Assembly (NCBI GenBank): GCA_018340805.1
Contig: JACMZG010001913.1
Span: forward strand, 35,020,423 to 35,084,422
Direction of reading: 5' to 3'
DNA: 64,000 nt
Origin: Microvelia longipes
Taxonomy: Eukaryota > Arthropoda > Insecta > Hemiptera > Veliidae
The notes below the pieces were generated by a model. That model had not been told where the DNA came from. It ran no database searches and saw nothing but the letters and a program-made list of their open reading frames with translations. The position numbers were made by a program, and so were the translations under genes. Shown here one piece after another: positions 24,362 to 35,150 of the stretch. Every line of letters begins with the position of its first letter. Within the stretch, counting starts at the first letter, position 1.

Positions 24362-24936
24362 GTAAGTATAACCATTTATTTTATAAGCATTCAGATTTAC
24401 ATATTGAGGTAATCCGTTGAATTTAAACGCAGCCTTTTCACAAAATCATAATCACAATTTTAATAAAAATTTACTGAAAGGTTTGTTGATGATGTTGACT
24501 TAGATAAAGCAAAACTCATTTATTGTTAGTTAAGGAAAAATAATAATTTGTAAGTGTTCACAATTGCACATTATCTTATTAATTTTCCTAATACATTTAA
24601 AAAGTATTGACTTTATGGAGAGGTAAATACATTGATATTAATTTAGTACAATAAATTAAGGGGAATGAAGTTAAAAATCAAATAATCTCGGCCGCTATGC
24701 GACTTCAGCGCTGAAAGCTTGAGAACAATAAGTGTATGAGTACAACATTAAATAATAAATGGAATAAAAATGAACATGAAGAACCAGCTACCGTCGATAC
24801 TTTCTGTTGAATATGAATATACCTGGACCGACATATACAAAAGCTGCATTCCCCAGTCTCCATAATTGGACAAACTAAAGACATAAAGAGTGAAAGTTGA
24901 TTTAGGAGACGATTCAGCTGACTCAGCTAAGAGCTC

Positions 24937-25500
24937 CTAACACACGAAGAATCGTTGCAGTAATAAAAGACATAGATCGGTTAACTTAAGTTTATTATCG
25001 AAGAAGAAACCAAGATCGCGAACACAGTTATTGTGCTTTAACGAAATACCATAAAGATAATAAGGAAAGTTTAAAAGAATGTAGGAACAAGAGAATGAAA
25101 CAGCATTAGATTTACTGTCATTGAACATCAATTCTATTGTTATCAATTGCCCAACTTAACCTATTCTCAATGTTTAGTTGTAATTCAAGACAAGCATCGA
25201 GAGTATCAATTTTAAATCACCATCAAAAATTATATAGTGACAGGTAATCTCTGAATTGATCTCATTGATCAAAATCAGTAATAACACTGGGCCAATTATG
25301 AACCCCTGAGCGACTCCAGAAACATCAGTGTTAAGATCAGACAGGACATTTAAGGAACGCATACAGTTAGACAAATTACTAGAAAACCAAGCTATGAATG
25401 ATACACGTTAAAATTGCAAGCTTTTTGATAAACAAGCTATGGTCAATTCTATCAAAGACCATATCCATAAAAACAGCATTAACCTGACGACGTTTAGTTA
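24937..25500 (-). pseudogene. LINE reverse transcriptase fragment in receptor intron 2
   Basis: On the minus strand, in changing frames, are recognisable RT blocks: RRQVNAVFMDMVFDRIDHSL (the D..KAFD..DH block), then SGVAQGFIIGPVLLLILIN (the GVPQGS.LGP.LF block), then IIFDGDLKL in place of the catalytic FADD, and finally CVRDLGFFFDNKLKLTDL (the DLGV..D..L block). The catalytic aspartates are damaged and frames are broken, so it is dead. It lies opposite in orientation to the receptor gene. It resembles jockey/CR1-type LINEs. Confidence 0.75.
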
Positions 25501-25542
25501 TATAAAGACCTACGAAAGGTAAACAAGAAGTTAGATTAGTAA

Positions 25543-26043
25543 GGGTGCATTCGCGACGCTCGAGCGTTCAGAGCGTTCTGAACAAGAGGTGTATTCTAGT
25601 TACCATGATTGTGCTCAGAGGCGTGGCAAGGGGGAGGAGCCAAAAGAAGCGGGAAGCCAAGATAGTAGTGGTGGGACTGATCCTACTAATCGTGCTTTCG
25701 GTAGGTTCAGTTCGATCACTTCTCCCCCCTCCTATACAATTGAAACCTTCTTAGCGGGAAATTCAAAATTTTATCTCGCCTTCATATTCACATGTACTGT
25801 GCTGTTTCTGCTGTTTTGTGCTGTTTCTCTTTAATTTATACGTTTTACTTTAAATTAAATGATTGAATTTTTGAAAAAATGACAACAACAGTAACATAAC
25901 CTAATAACTGTACACACAAGCCTGAATAAAACGCGTTCGCGAGACCAAGTGTGGTCAGTACGATAGTGGGGGAATTTTTGTCCCCACCATCCCCCACCAC
26001 CACTGAACACTGACCCGAGCGCTCGAGCGTCGCGAATGCACCC
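25543..26043. mobile_element. PIF/Harbinger-like MITE, TAA target duplication
   Basis: The ends GGGTGCATTCGCGACGCTCG and CGAGCGTCGCGAATGCACCC are perfect inverted repeats, and the element is flanked by TAA on both sides (25540-25542 and 26044-26046). It is 501 bp with no transposase. A three-base TAA target with G-rich ends is typical of PIF/Harbinger elements. The interior is more GC-rich than its surroundings, which produces incidental overlapping open frames. It lies in intron 2 of the receptor. Confidence 0.85.
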
Positions 26044-26198
26044 TAAGAGTCGAATGCAGTGGTATCAATTATCTTGACGAGAAGAAGAAAAAGTAATAAA
26101 CCGATCGGGTACGGGTTACCTCCGAACTACAGAAAGGTTACTGTAGTTAGAAAGGTTAGCTCTTCGCCGCATCAAACTCGCTACGTTCATTCTCACAA

Positions 26199-26225
26199 GC
26201 ACGGACTAGCTTCGCTCGTCCGTGC
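26199..26225. repeat. Short hairpin with GCTTCGCTCG loop
   Basis: GCACGGAC pairs with GTCCGTGC around TAGCTTCGCTC. The loop word is the complement of the GAGCGAAGC words scattered through the 5S-core repeats and at 27180-27345, so this is probably part of a decayed repeat. Nearby, 26250-26280 matches the 3' part of the 5S-core family. Confidence 0.5.
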
Positions 26226-26479
26226 AAAGAATATAAAAATCACCAAGTTTAAACTCCAACACGTCTTCGGACTCTTTGTTTATCCTATAAGTAAGTTGGC
26301 TTAAGTCAGTTGACCTTGATCATACACAATATGCTCGAGTGACGATCATATTTTCTATAATGTTGGAAACATGACACAGAAATCTAGGTTCCATACATTT
26401 ATCATTTGATACTTTCGAGTTTTGCAATTATGTATAGTTGACACATTTAATATAGGTTTCATATATTTTTTAATTTCAG

Positions 26480-26584
26480 GGAAACAACCCGATGTTTACT
26501 AGAATGTTCTACTTGTTCCTCACCCTCATAATGTTCTTTTTCATGACGTTGTTTTGCATTATCGGAGAAACTTCAACAGAATTA
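26480..26584 (+). CDS. Odorant receptor, exon 3
   Basis: A 105-base exon between acceptor TAATTTCAG and donor GTAAGT, 35 codons in phase 0, directly continuing exon 2. The peptide reads GNNPMFTRMFYLFLTLIMFF and ends CIIGETSTEL, a pattern seen in odorant receptors just before the last helix. A donor follows, so at least one more exon with the seventh helix and C-terminus is expected. None was found with confidence downstream, so the gene is incomplete here, either because the exon lies far away, was lost to the transposons that fill 26.7-32 kb, or is too diverged to see. Confidence 0.8.
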
Positions 26585-26689
26585 GTAAGTTATCTTGTAT
26601 ATCTTTTTTTTATCTTTGCATTCTCAAAAGAAAAAAAAATTTGGTGTTCACATTTAATTGAACGAATGTGAGTTCTTACATTTCAGAAG

Positions 26690-27345
26690 ATTGGGACGGC
26701 GCGTTTGTTTGTACGTGTCGCGATAACTGCCGTAAAAATTGACCGATTTTGATAAAATTTTGTATACACGTAAAATTAATTATGTGTCAGACCTGAATAG
26801 TTTTGATAATATTCAGAAAATATTTTCAAAATGGCGGCCAATATTGCGGACCGGATAAAAAAATTTTTGAGCGAAAAATTCGTGTTGCATATCGTTTTAA
26901 AGCTCTTAAAGAGAATAATAAGAATAGATATGTTTCATGGGCAAAAGTTTAAAAAATTTTACAATAGCGGCAAAAATAATGAACTCAAAAAAAATAAATT
27001 TTAAGAAATAACTCGAGTAATACATCGTTGAAAAGCTCTTGATTAGTAAAAAAAAACTTCTATATACTAAATTCCGAAAAATTCAACATGGCGGCCATAA
27101 TTTTTTAAAATAATTAGTTTTTACAAATTTTATAATAATTTACAAGATTAAAGATCAATTGTAATGTACTTTAGATACTTGGCGAGCAAAGCAAGTACTT
27201 TTTACTGTCTATTACTAATAACCACAATCAAGCGAGCGAAGCGGTCCCCTTTTTAATCATATATTATACGCGATTAAGCGAGCGAAGCAACTAATTTAAT
27301 GTCCATTATTATAACCATGCAAACACTAGCGAGCGAAGCGAGGCC
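26690..27345. repeat. Dispersed repeat with periodic GCGAGCGAAGC motifs
   Basis: Starts around GGGACGGCGCGTTTGTTTGT, contains AAAATGGCGGCC and CATGGCGGCC, and ends with four AGCGAGCGAAGC-type words near 27182, 27231, 27277 and 27328, spaced about 46-51 bp. It has no coding potential and the repeat class was not identified. Confidence 0.5.
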
Positions 27346-28059
27346 TTTTTACTATGTAAAATTCTGAACATACGCAATGTTTGGCATCGTAGGTTTATCA
27401 GATCAACCTATACCATAAGAGAGTCAGTAGAAAGTTTATAGCCCACCTTAATGAAATGGGCTATGGACTGCGGTTAAAAAAGTGTTTTTCCCCTCTAAGA
27501 ACAGTAAAGGAAGTCCTTAGCAATACAGTCGACAGAGTAGTAAAATTATTTACTTTACATCCCTCTATCATAATTATAATAATGCAATCGTATATTTCTA
27601 GACTACTAGCGTTTCACCTTTACTCTACGATCTCGATTGGATTAATGCGAGTAAAGATTTCAAGAGGAATATGCTAATAGTACAGGCCAGCTCCTACCGA
27701 GGAGTAGCAGTAACTGCCAGTGTAACTAAACAGATGTTTAATTTTGTTTTCTTGCAGTCAGTAAGTAAATATAGCCAACTAATAGCCACCTATTAGCCCA
27801 CGGTCACAACAAGAATTTATCAATCAAAATATGCTGACGAGATTACGGTACTAAAATTAGTAGCGAAAGATCATTTTCATAGAATGCTATAGTTCTAGGG
27901 CCGCATTTTAAGAGATTTTCTAACCTAGAGCTAACTGAATTCTTAAGACCCTTTTTAGAAGCCTTTAGGGGTTTCTAAAATAGGTATAAAGCATTCAAAG
28001 TTTCTTATGTATAAAATATGTATGGAATTTCCTTATGTATATATCTTATGTATAAAATT
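27346..28059. other. Gene-free stretch
   Basis: No gene was recognised. A possible acceptor TTTTCTTGCAG at about 27747-27757 is followed by only a dozen open codons and was not accepted as a receptor exon. Confidence 0.5.
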
Positions 28060-28440
28060 GCTTTACGCGATCTATTATTTAGTAGCAGCCGCCTTTCTCT
28101 TTGCCGATAATTATGGTGTGGTATTAACATCCACAAAATTATCTGATTTGCAGCATCTCCTGTCCCTAGGTTTAAGCATACTTGAAGATTAGTGCAATGC
28201 AGTTACGGTAAAATTGCATTGCAATTTTACTTCTATTCAATTTCCAATCCAACGACGTAAATTCATTTAAAGTCCTTGGAGTTCACGTGGACAATAAATT
28301 GTCCCGGGAGCCACATTTAGATTATTTAGCTAAGAAATTACGTACAAGTACTTATATGCTCAGAAAACCTACATCTATTTCTTGTAATTCATTAAAAATA
28401 GTTAATTTTACCCATTTTCACACCTTGCTATCCTAGTGAG
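28060..28440 (+). pseudogene. LINE reverse transcriptase C-terminal fragment
   Basis: The plus strand encodes FLFADNYGVVLTSTKLSDLQ, a damaged form of the FADD catalytic block. After a frame change comes NSFKVLGVHVDNKL, then HLDYLAKKLRTSTYMLRK, the usual end of the LINE RT domain. The second catalytic aspartate is replaced by Asn and the frame is broken. It is a separate insertion from the minus-strand fragments at 24937-25500 and 30780-31390. Confidence 0.75.
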
Positions 28441-28655
28441 TAATGTTTAACTTATAGAATGAAACATCTTGCCCTGACTATTTTAAAAAATAATATTTTC
28501 ATAATTTCCTCTTTTTTTAGCTAACTCATATTTATTCACAATATTTAATCTTAAAAGGCAATTTATCCTTAGTCTCACTTTTAAGTTTATAGAATTCACA
28601 CATTTTTTATAAATTAAAAACAATGACTTTAATTCTATAATTTCATAAGCTATAA

Positions 28656-28708
28656 AATTAAGCTATGGCCATTTCACCCAACACTGTGGGCATCATCAGG
28701 CTAATAAA
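28656..28708 (-). ncRNA. Hammerhead ribozyme motif of a Penelope-like element
   Basis: The minus strand shows the hammerhead core in order: CTGATGA (28693-28699), a stem II built from GCCCA and TGGGT around CAGTGT, and GAAA (28672-28675). These are followed by TGGCCA and a UA cleavage position. Stem I can form between ATTAGC before the core and GCTTAAT after the cleavage site with one bulged base. ATGGCCAT at stem III is a perfect palindrome, as expected for the minimal hammerheads of Penelope-like elements that act as dimers. It lies 130 bp downstream of a Penelope GIY-YIG reading frame on the same strand, which fits the known position in these elements. Confidence 0.75.
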
Positions 28709-28840
28709 CTAAACACTACATTAACAACTAAAAATCACAGAAAACAAATAAAGCACATATACATAAGACTAGAATTAAATAAATAAAAAATCACAGAATT
28801 AGCTAAAACTTAACTTTGTCAACAAATAAAAACAGAAAGG

Positions 28841-29392
28841 TTACAACAAAAAGTTAAGGTTATAACATGTCAAAACTAAATATGTCGGACAGATGACTAG
28901 ACAGAAATATGGAGAATGGACCACTTCTTTCTGTTCATAAAGAGTTTGAGTTTCGGTGTTTTTGCTGGATAAATAAATTTCAAGTGATTCAAGAGCATTG
29001 AGTTTTCTTCCCAAGTCTTCACGGTGCAGGATTATTTTATTCTCATCTTTCTCAAAGTTGTGCTTTGATTCAATAATATGCTTAGCAAAAGCTGAACTTT
29101 GCTTGTATTTTTCCTTCTGTTTCTGAATACTTTGAATACTTTCTGACACCACTTCTTTCTTTTTGATTAACTTCATTCTATCCCTACCTGACTGAACTTT
29201 AATCAAAGACTCAATGTTGTTGAAGTCCTTTTTCAATTCCTCTTCTTCCAGATCTTTCTTTTTGGACTTCTCTATTGCACTGAAATGCTCTGTCCACCTT
29301 TTCTCAACTGCTCTACCTGAACGTCCAGTATACTCAGCGTTACATCCCTCTATATACCCTCTCCCCTGACTATACCCCGCCAAATGGTTCAT
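28841..29392 (-). CDS. Penelope-like element, GIY-YIG endonuclease C-terminal part
   Basis: The open frame gives 183 residues. EYTGRSGRAVEKRWTEHFSA near residues 20-40 is the YIG...GR...R..EH signature of GIY-YIG endonucleases as found at the C-terminus of Penelope-like retroelements. SAFAKHIIESKH near residue 100 and ILHREDLGRKLNALESLEIY near residues 121-140 supply the later conserved helix and the catalytic-region glutamate. In the family this domain nicks DNA for target-primed reverse transcription. Between EHFSA and SAFAKH lies a lysine- and glutamate-rich insert of about 60 residues, predicted coiled coil. No RT domain was found upstream, so this is a 5'-truncated copy, although the remaining frame is intact. 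The hammerhead motif at 28656-28708 belongs to the same element. Confidence 0.8.
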   Translation of the reverse strand: MNHLAGYSQGRGYIEGCNAEYTGRSGRAVEKRWTEHFSAIEKSKKKDLEEEELKKDFNNIESLIKVQSGRDRMKLIKKKEVVSESIQSIQKQKEKYKQSSAFAKHIIESKHNFEKDENKIILHREDLGRKLNALESLEIYLSSKNTETQTLYEQKEVVHSPYFCLVICPTYLVLTCYNLNFLL

Positions 29393-30779
29393 AGGAAAAG
29401 GGATTAAAATAATACATGACCGAACTCAGCTATGCCCTCCTAGTCGATTTCTGAGTACCACCTCTTCATGGACTTCATATAAAGACACGCAACTCAAGTG
29501 GGAAGAGGTTAGAAATTTGATTTACGTAGGAAATAGACTTAGTAAGCAATCTTATTTGTCCAGAATCTTACAGATAAATAAAATTACTTCTGATTGCTTA
29601 TTAATTATATATTGTTTTCATTTCACAGCTTCTTCAAACTTGTTATTCAGTGATAAATTTAGCGCGAATAATGAAGCAAAAAAAAATCTTGTGATTACAA
29701 AAACTCGACTAAGAAGATAAAGAACGGGGTTTCCCTCAGAGGCTCTTCAACTACACTAAAGAAGTATTTAAAAAAAATTAAATAATATCCAATTTAAAGT
29801 TATAAAATATAAACATAAATAATTATATTTATTTTAAGCATTTGTTATTCAACCATTATACAACAATGCAATTATTTTATTAAATAAATAATTAAATCTT
29901 TATTTTTCATCAAATTTTATAAAAATAAAACATTAGAAAATTGCCATTCTTAAAATTTAACATAAAAAGCATATTGTAAACAAATCATCCCTGAAGGATG
30001 ATTTAGTTTAAACATAAGGATTTAATTAAGGTTCTTTTCAATAGTTTACAAATTAAATGCTAATTAAGGATTTAATTAGGATTAAATGTTTCTCATTTTA
30101 TATTTGTTTTTTTAACTAAAATACTCAGTAAAAGAATAAAAAGGGTTTCCTTCAAGGTTATTTTCCATCCATTTTTTAAACTCACTATATGTTCTTCTAA
30201 ATGATTAAATAGTTTAATGCCTAATACACTATGCCCACTTCTGACTTAACCCATGAGAAGGGATCATTAATGTGTGTTTTATGTATTGTGTTATAATCAT
30301 TGTTTGATTATTTTTATTGAATTTTTTAAAATTATTTTTTATGTAGCTCAATTATTTAAAATTCTTCTCTCATTATTTAAAATTGTTCTAACTAATCCTT
30401 ACGGTGATGACTGTGCTTGGCTACAGATATGATCATAATACTCTTTTTTTGAACCAACAGAATATCTGTAGCATTTACACGGCCCTATAGGAGTATGCCA
30501 TAGTTTGACTCTGTACTAGTGATTTATGTGCAGTAACCAAGCTTTCAGTAGGTACCCTGTACTTAAGTTTTTCTGAACAAGTAGATGTAAGATGAAATGT
30601 AAGAAGTTAATTTCTCGTATAAGGTAAGTCCTATAAATATTATATTATTTTGTTTTTGACCAACTTTTAAGCTTAATAATAATGTTTAGTGTTTTTCCAA
30701 ATTCATCTTAAAATTATTATCACTGAACCATGTGTTTATATTTCCTAGATACATCTGACCTGCTCATAAAGATACTGCT
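29393..30779. other. Gene-free AT-rich stretch
   Basis: Very AT-rich with short TTTAAAATTA-type repetition and no coding signature. A 17-bp word GCTCATAAAGATACTGCTC is directly duplicated at about 30762-30795, at the 3' edge of the next LINE fragment. Confidence 0.5.
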
Positions 30780-31390
30780 CATAAAGATACTGCTGATTAT
30801 GCTCTAGTGCTATGTTGCTGTCAACTGCAAACGCTATTATTTCTAATCTACAGTCATCAATTAACTCGGTATTGTTTATTTTATTAAAGTATTTTACTTT
30901 GTCTTTTTGATCAGATTTTGTTTTATTTAGCTTCCTAGGAAATAAGGCATATTATTGGTGCTCAATATGTACAGAATCCAAGCTATGATTGGATTCCTTG
31001 AGGTGCTCCAATACATTTCTTCTTCTATTTGGGAAACCACTCCATCTATCTCTGCATACTGGGGTTTATTGGTAAGAGAATCTTCCAACATAAGATAATT
31101 TTTAATTGCATACATTTTTTAAAAAAATATATCTACTCTTAAGGTATCAAATACCTTGGAAACATCGCAGAGGTTAAGTATAACATTTTTTCCCTTTTCA
31201 AAACTATTTAATGCTTTCTCTACCACTTTTTGCATAGCTTTTACTGTGGATAGACCCTTTCAAAAGCCATTTTGAGCAGGTGTAAATATATCATTAGACG
31301 AGGTGATTTACCAATTGCTTCCCTATAACAGATTCAAGAATTTTCCCTATTATGGAGGTGGGTCAGTGCCACAGGCCTATAACGTTCAGG
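30780..31390 (-). pseudogene. LINE reverse transcriptase fragment
   Basis: On the minus strand, starting near 31390, in broken frames: RYRPVALT, then IIGKILESVIGKQL, then FTPAQNGF, then KAMQKVVEKAL, then a VSKVFDTL block (D.SKAFD.). The open segment at 30927-31115 reads YAIKNYLMLEDSLTNKPQYA and then IIAWILYILSTNNMPYFL, matching the LGP.LY..Y.NDMP block. FAVDSNI near 30820 replaces the FADDSN catalytic block. Several frameshifts and a lost catalytic Asp show it is dead. The block content is closer to jockey/RTE-like LINEs with Y.NDMP than to the copy at 18542. Confidence 0.7.
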
Positions 31391-31394
31391 AATA

Positions 31395-31557
31395 TCTTCA
31401 TTTCGCTTTTTATGAATGGGACCTTTTTATAATTGTTGAAACTAAGGAAAATGTAATTGACGAGTTTACGAAACCTTTACTATCCGATCGTCATATTAAG
31501 CTAACGAGTGCTATGGGCATAGACCGCTTGTAAAAGACGCTACCTATTCAGGAGGAA
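31395..31557 (+). pseudogene. Ty1/copia polyprotein C-terminus and polypurine tract
   Basis: The frame ending at 31533 contains ETKENVIDEFTKPLLSDRHI followed by KLTSAMGIDRL. This is the standard end of copia polyproteins, where the RNase H domain closes with a NVADIFTKPL motif. A purine run, AGGAGGAA, ends at 31557 and is followed directly by TGTTAAAG, as expected for a polypurine tract and the start of a 3' LTR. Upstream of about 31395 the frame runs into the antisense of the LINE fragment, so the open frame starting at 31303 is a chimera. Nothing else of the copia element is present. Confidence 0.7.
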
Positions 31558-31740
31558 TGTTAAAGTATTATAGCACTATAGCAGTGGTTGTTATGGATAC
31601 TTATAAGTAGGATTTATTAATAATGATTTGTTTATGTTTTGCACGTCGAAGATTTTTGATTATACGTGTTTCAAATTCTCTCAAAACTTGCGGTTAAGTT
31701 ATTAATAGGGCTTAGTAATTAGCCACGAGGGCATCCCTCC
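31558..31740 (+). mobile_element. Probable start of a copia LTR
   Basis: Begins TGTTAAAGTATTATAGCACT directly after the polypurine tract. The 3' limit of the LTR cannot be set because the 5' LTR is missing from the window. Confidence 0.45.
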
Positions 31741-32861
31741 AACAATAATTTCAAGAAATTTAGGGAAACATCCTTCAATGATGCAGTTAATTATTAAAAT
31801 TATTAATTTTAATAGTTACTAATACAACTATACTTCACATCTTAATTACATCATACTACTATTGTCCCGAAAATTTGATTTCACAATTTTTTTGAACCTA
31901 AGACATGGTAGGGGGGTTTTTTTTACCAAGCAATTGGTTTTTGGTAAGATTTCATGACTTTTTGTACGGCTCCTAATGGTTAGACGACTGTCTAAATGTA
32001 GAGTGAAACGTATTGCATATACCGCTCGCAAGCTCTGTTTTCGGCGGTGTACTATAAGAATTATGCGTTTCTAGTTTATTGATACAGATATGTTAAAAGG
32101 GATCAGAAAAATCCAAAAAGTACGCATACATTAAAATCCGTTCAGTAGTTTAGGCTACAGTGTAGGAGGGTTCAAAAGTGAAAAAAGAATAAGAATAGAA
32201 GTCGTCGAAAATTCCATTGTCAACCCTATTTTTCCACTTCTATTAAACAGTCTTTAAATTTCATATTTGTACCTCCAGTCATTTTCACGCTATAGACCCT
32301 CATAATCCCGACTTAGTTGCGTACTGGCAGCTTATTTGTTTTTGGCATTATTTATAGACTAAACGAAGCGGAACGCTGCTGCGTTCCTTAATAATAAATA
32401 GTCGAGCAGACAATAAACATTCAACAAACAAGTTCGCCAGGTTAGGACCTTCGTGCCAATTTTTTTTAATAAATAATGCTTAACATGAAAAAAAAAATAT
32501 TTCGTGATTTTTACACAAACATTACTTAGGCAAATGATTAATTATTTCTATATAACTCTTTTCATATTTTCCTATAATTTTACGTCACGAAAGTTAACCT
32601 AAAATCATTTCTTTGTTTACATAATAAATCAATGCTATTGGTCACTTTCAGCTCATTACAAACCGATAATAGATTCTGATGGATCGATTTTGTTTTTTAT
32701 GAGCCAATATTAGTTTTGTGACGTCTTACTTCCACGACTATTGAAAGCTTTGCCTATAGCACGCTATTAGCAAAATTTCATAATGAAAATAACGCTTATG
32801 AAGTTGTTTGGGTGACGAAAGTTAAGGGGGGAGTGGGAGGGATAAATTTAGACTAAATATG

Positions 32862-32862
<1 letters not shown>
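31741..32862. other. Gene-free stretch
   Basis: No gene was recognised. A hairpin (GGAACGC paired with GCGTTCC) lies at about 32371-32389. The segment at 32780-32840 (CGCTTATGAAGTTGTTTGGG) resembles 13440-13490, and both precede an AT array, so they are likely copies of one repeat. Confidence 0.5.
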
Positions 32863-32936
<74 letters not shown>

Positions 32937-32943
32937 TATATAT
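32863..32943. repeat. AT microsatellite
   Basis: A TA array with several phase breaks. Confidence 0.95.
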
Positions 32944-33050
32944 CCGTCTTAACTTCTTTTATTCGAATAACCTTCTCAGCGTGATTTTTTTAATGAACAA
33001 ATTCTTTAAATGAGCCTAAATAAAGCGAACTGCGAGGCGTAATAGTAACT
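32944..33050. repeat. 107-bp direct repeat, copy A
   Basis: CCGTCTTAACTTCTTTTATT through CGAGGCGTAATAGTAACT is repeated at 35151-35256 with only a few differences, in the same orientation. Both copies follow immediately after an AT array. The array plus tail probably belongs to one duplicated element. Confidence 0.9.
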
Positions 33051-33559
33051 ATAGAATTACCTCTATATGTACCACAATTATGATTAACAGGATTATCCGA
33101 CAGAATTATCTCTCTGACGTCACTCTTATACTACTCGGGGTTTAACTACCTTATTTAACTGTTTGAGATGGTCCAGCTAAAAATATCGTACGCGGGTCAG
33201 ATCTATGAACTTTTATATTTTCTAATACAATTTATTTTAGCCTTCACTAAAATATTTATTAAACTTAATCTTATTATCCTTTACCGAAAAAATGTATTAA
33301 ATTCTAGTGAAAGGAGTCCTGAATGAATGTTGCAGAGAAAGGCAGTAAGACGTGCTCATACTCCACTTATGGCCTTAAAGTCCATTACTTTTCACACTTA
33401 CGGCACATTTTTACGGCAAATCGAAGTAATGACTGTGCATTTTTCGTGGGTCTTCTCTTTCTGTTTTATTTATATTTATCATTACTAAAGGTTTACTGTG
33501 AGAAGGGATGATTGTGAGCGAATTATCAACTAAAAATTACGCTGATGAGGTTGTTGGAC

Positions 33560-34030
33560 GTTAGAAGTGAAAAGAAGATAACTGTATGGATATAAAGCTA
33601 CAAACATACATGAAAAGGAGATAACTGAATACATATAGAGCTACAAACAAACCTTAAAGAAGATAACTGTATGCATAAAGAGCTACACACACACACCTAA
33701 AAAAAGATAACTGTATGCATATAGAGCTACAAACATACCTTAAAGAAGATAACTGTACTACAAACACACCTAAAGAAGATAACTGTATGCATAGGGCTAC
33801 AAATCAACCTTAAAAGAAAATAACTGTATGCATATAGAGCTACAAACAAACCTTAAAAGAAGATAACTGTGTGCATATAGAGCTACAAACACACCTTAAA
33901 AGAAGATAACTGTATGCACATAGAGCTACAAACACACCTTAAAAGAAGATAACTGTATGCATATAGAGCTACAAACACACCTTAAAAGAAGATAACTGTA
34001 TCCATATAGAGCTACAAACATACATTAATA
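33560..34030. repeat. Minisatellite, period about 43-44 bp, about 11 copies
   Basis: The unit carries GAAGATAACTGTATGCATA followed by GAGCTACAAACACACCTTA. Copies start near 33567, 33610, 33660, 33705, 33747, 33775, 33818, 33861, 33904, 33947 and 33990. One unit near 33747 is shortened to about 28 bp. Units differ by point changes and small indels. There is no spacer variation of the CRISPR kind. Confidence 0.9.
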
Positions 34031-34429
34031 CGCAGAAAGTGAAGAATTGAACTTAACACGATGGTCAAGATACTTGAAAACGGAGAAGTTAAGGGCTGAG
34101 GAAACTAAAAACTGAATGGTAAATGGAAAGCTGCAGACGGTTATAATTGGTAGGCTATGACCCACAGACTTGTAAACAGGCGTGGGGGGTTAAAGAATCC
34201 TTTCAGTAAGGTTGGAAGATATTCTTTCTGTCTAGTGGCGCCACAAAACGAAACTCACAGCTACGAACGGTTAACTCTTGATGATTCCAAAAGACAAGAT
34301 CAATTATTTTACAAAAATGTAAGGCCTAGGTTGAAACGCTGGATGTAATTGAAACCTATTGGATGCAGTCGGAGAAGAATAGGACGATAGCACACATAAA
34401 AGCAGAAAGATGACAAATAAAAATCGGGC

Positions 34430-34690
34430 ACGGGGTACATCGGAACTTTTCATCATCACATTGGATTCGCTACGCTCATCTTCCTAATTCGGACTCGCTT
34501 AGCTCGGACTTAGAAAATACAAGTTGTTACATTTATACTGCATCTCGTCTTTGGAATCGATTTGCTTGTCCTTAGATAGTAAATACATCCGTTTCATTCT
34601 TAGCGGTCACCTATCCAGGCACTGTCCACAGTCGATGCTGCTTAACTTTTATAATCCAATCAAAATCATGGATATGCTTGTCGTATTAGA
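34430..34690 (-). mobile_element. Dispersed repeat with 5S-like core, copy 4 (truncated)
   Basis: Contains the core at 34602-34645 and the 3' tail on the minus strand with GAATCCAATGTG and GAGCGTAGCGAATCC words, but lacks most of the 5' part seen in other copies. Confidence 0.55.
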
Positions 34691-34989
34691 TTGTGTAGCA
34701 TTAGCAGAAATAGCCTCTTTTAGAGCTGCGGCTATCTCGGAAACAGTAACAGTGTTCCAATTAGTCTTGAGTTCCTGGTTACGAGTTGCTGTTTACCCTT
34801 TACATAATGATAATGAGTTCTAAATAGTTTGTTGGCTTCAGATTCTTGAGTTCCAGGGAACTCATCAGCATGTCCTCGAACAGTGTATACCTCACAGAGT
34901 TGTCCATAATAAGAATTAAAAAGAGTCAAACATGTATTTATCTTCGGCTGAATCAGTAGGTATGACAGCAAAGTCATAGATTTCCTTCG

Positions 34990-35149
<160 letters not shown>

Positions 35150-35150
35150 C

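Noticed and set aside
25545..25834. Overlapping plus-strand frames of 69 and 81 codons
   Set aside because: They lie inside the PIF/Harbinger-like MITE and follow its GC-richer composition. Neither has a family signature.
27747..27795. Possible odorant receptor exon 4 after TTTTCTTGCAG
   Set aside because: Only about 12 codons are open before a stop and the peptide lacks the features of the last receptor helix.
33560..34030. CRISPR-like array
   Set aside because: The whole unit repeats, including the parts between the best-conserved words. There are no unique spacers and the context is eukaryotic. It is a minisatellite.
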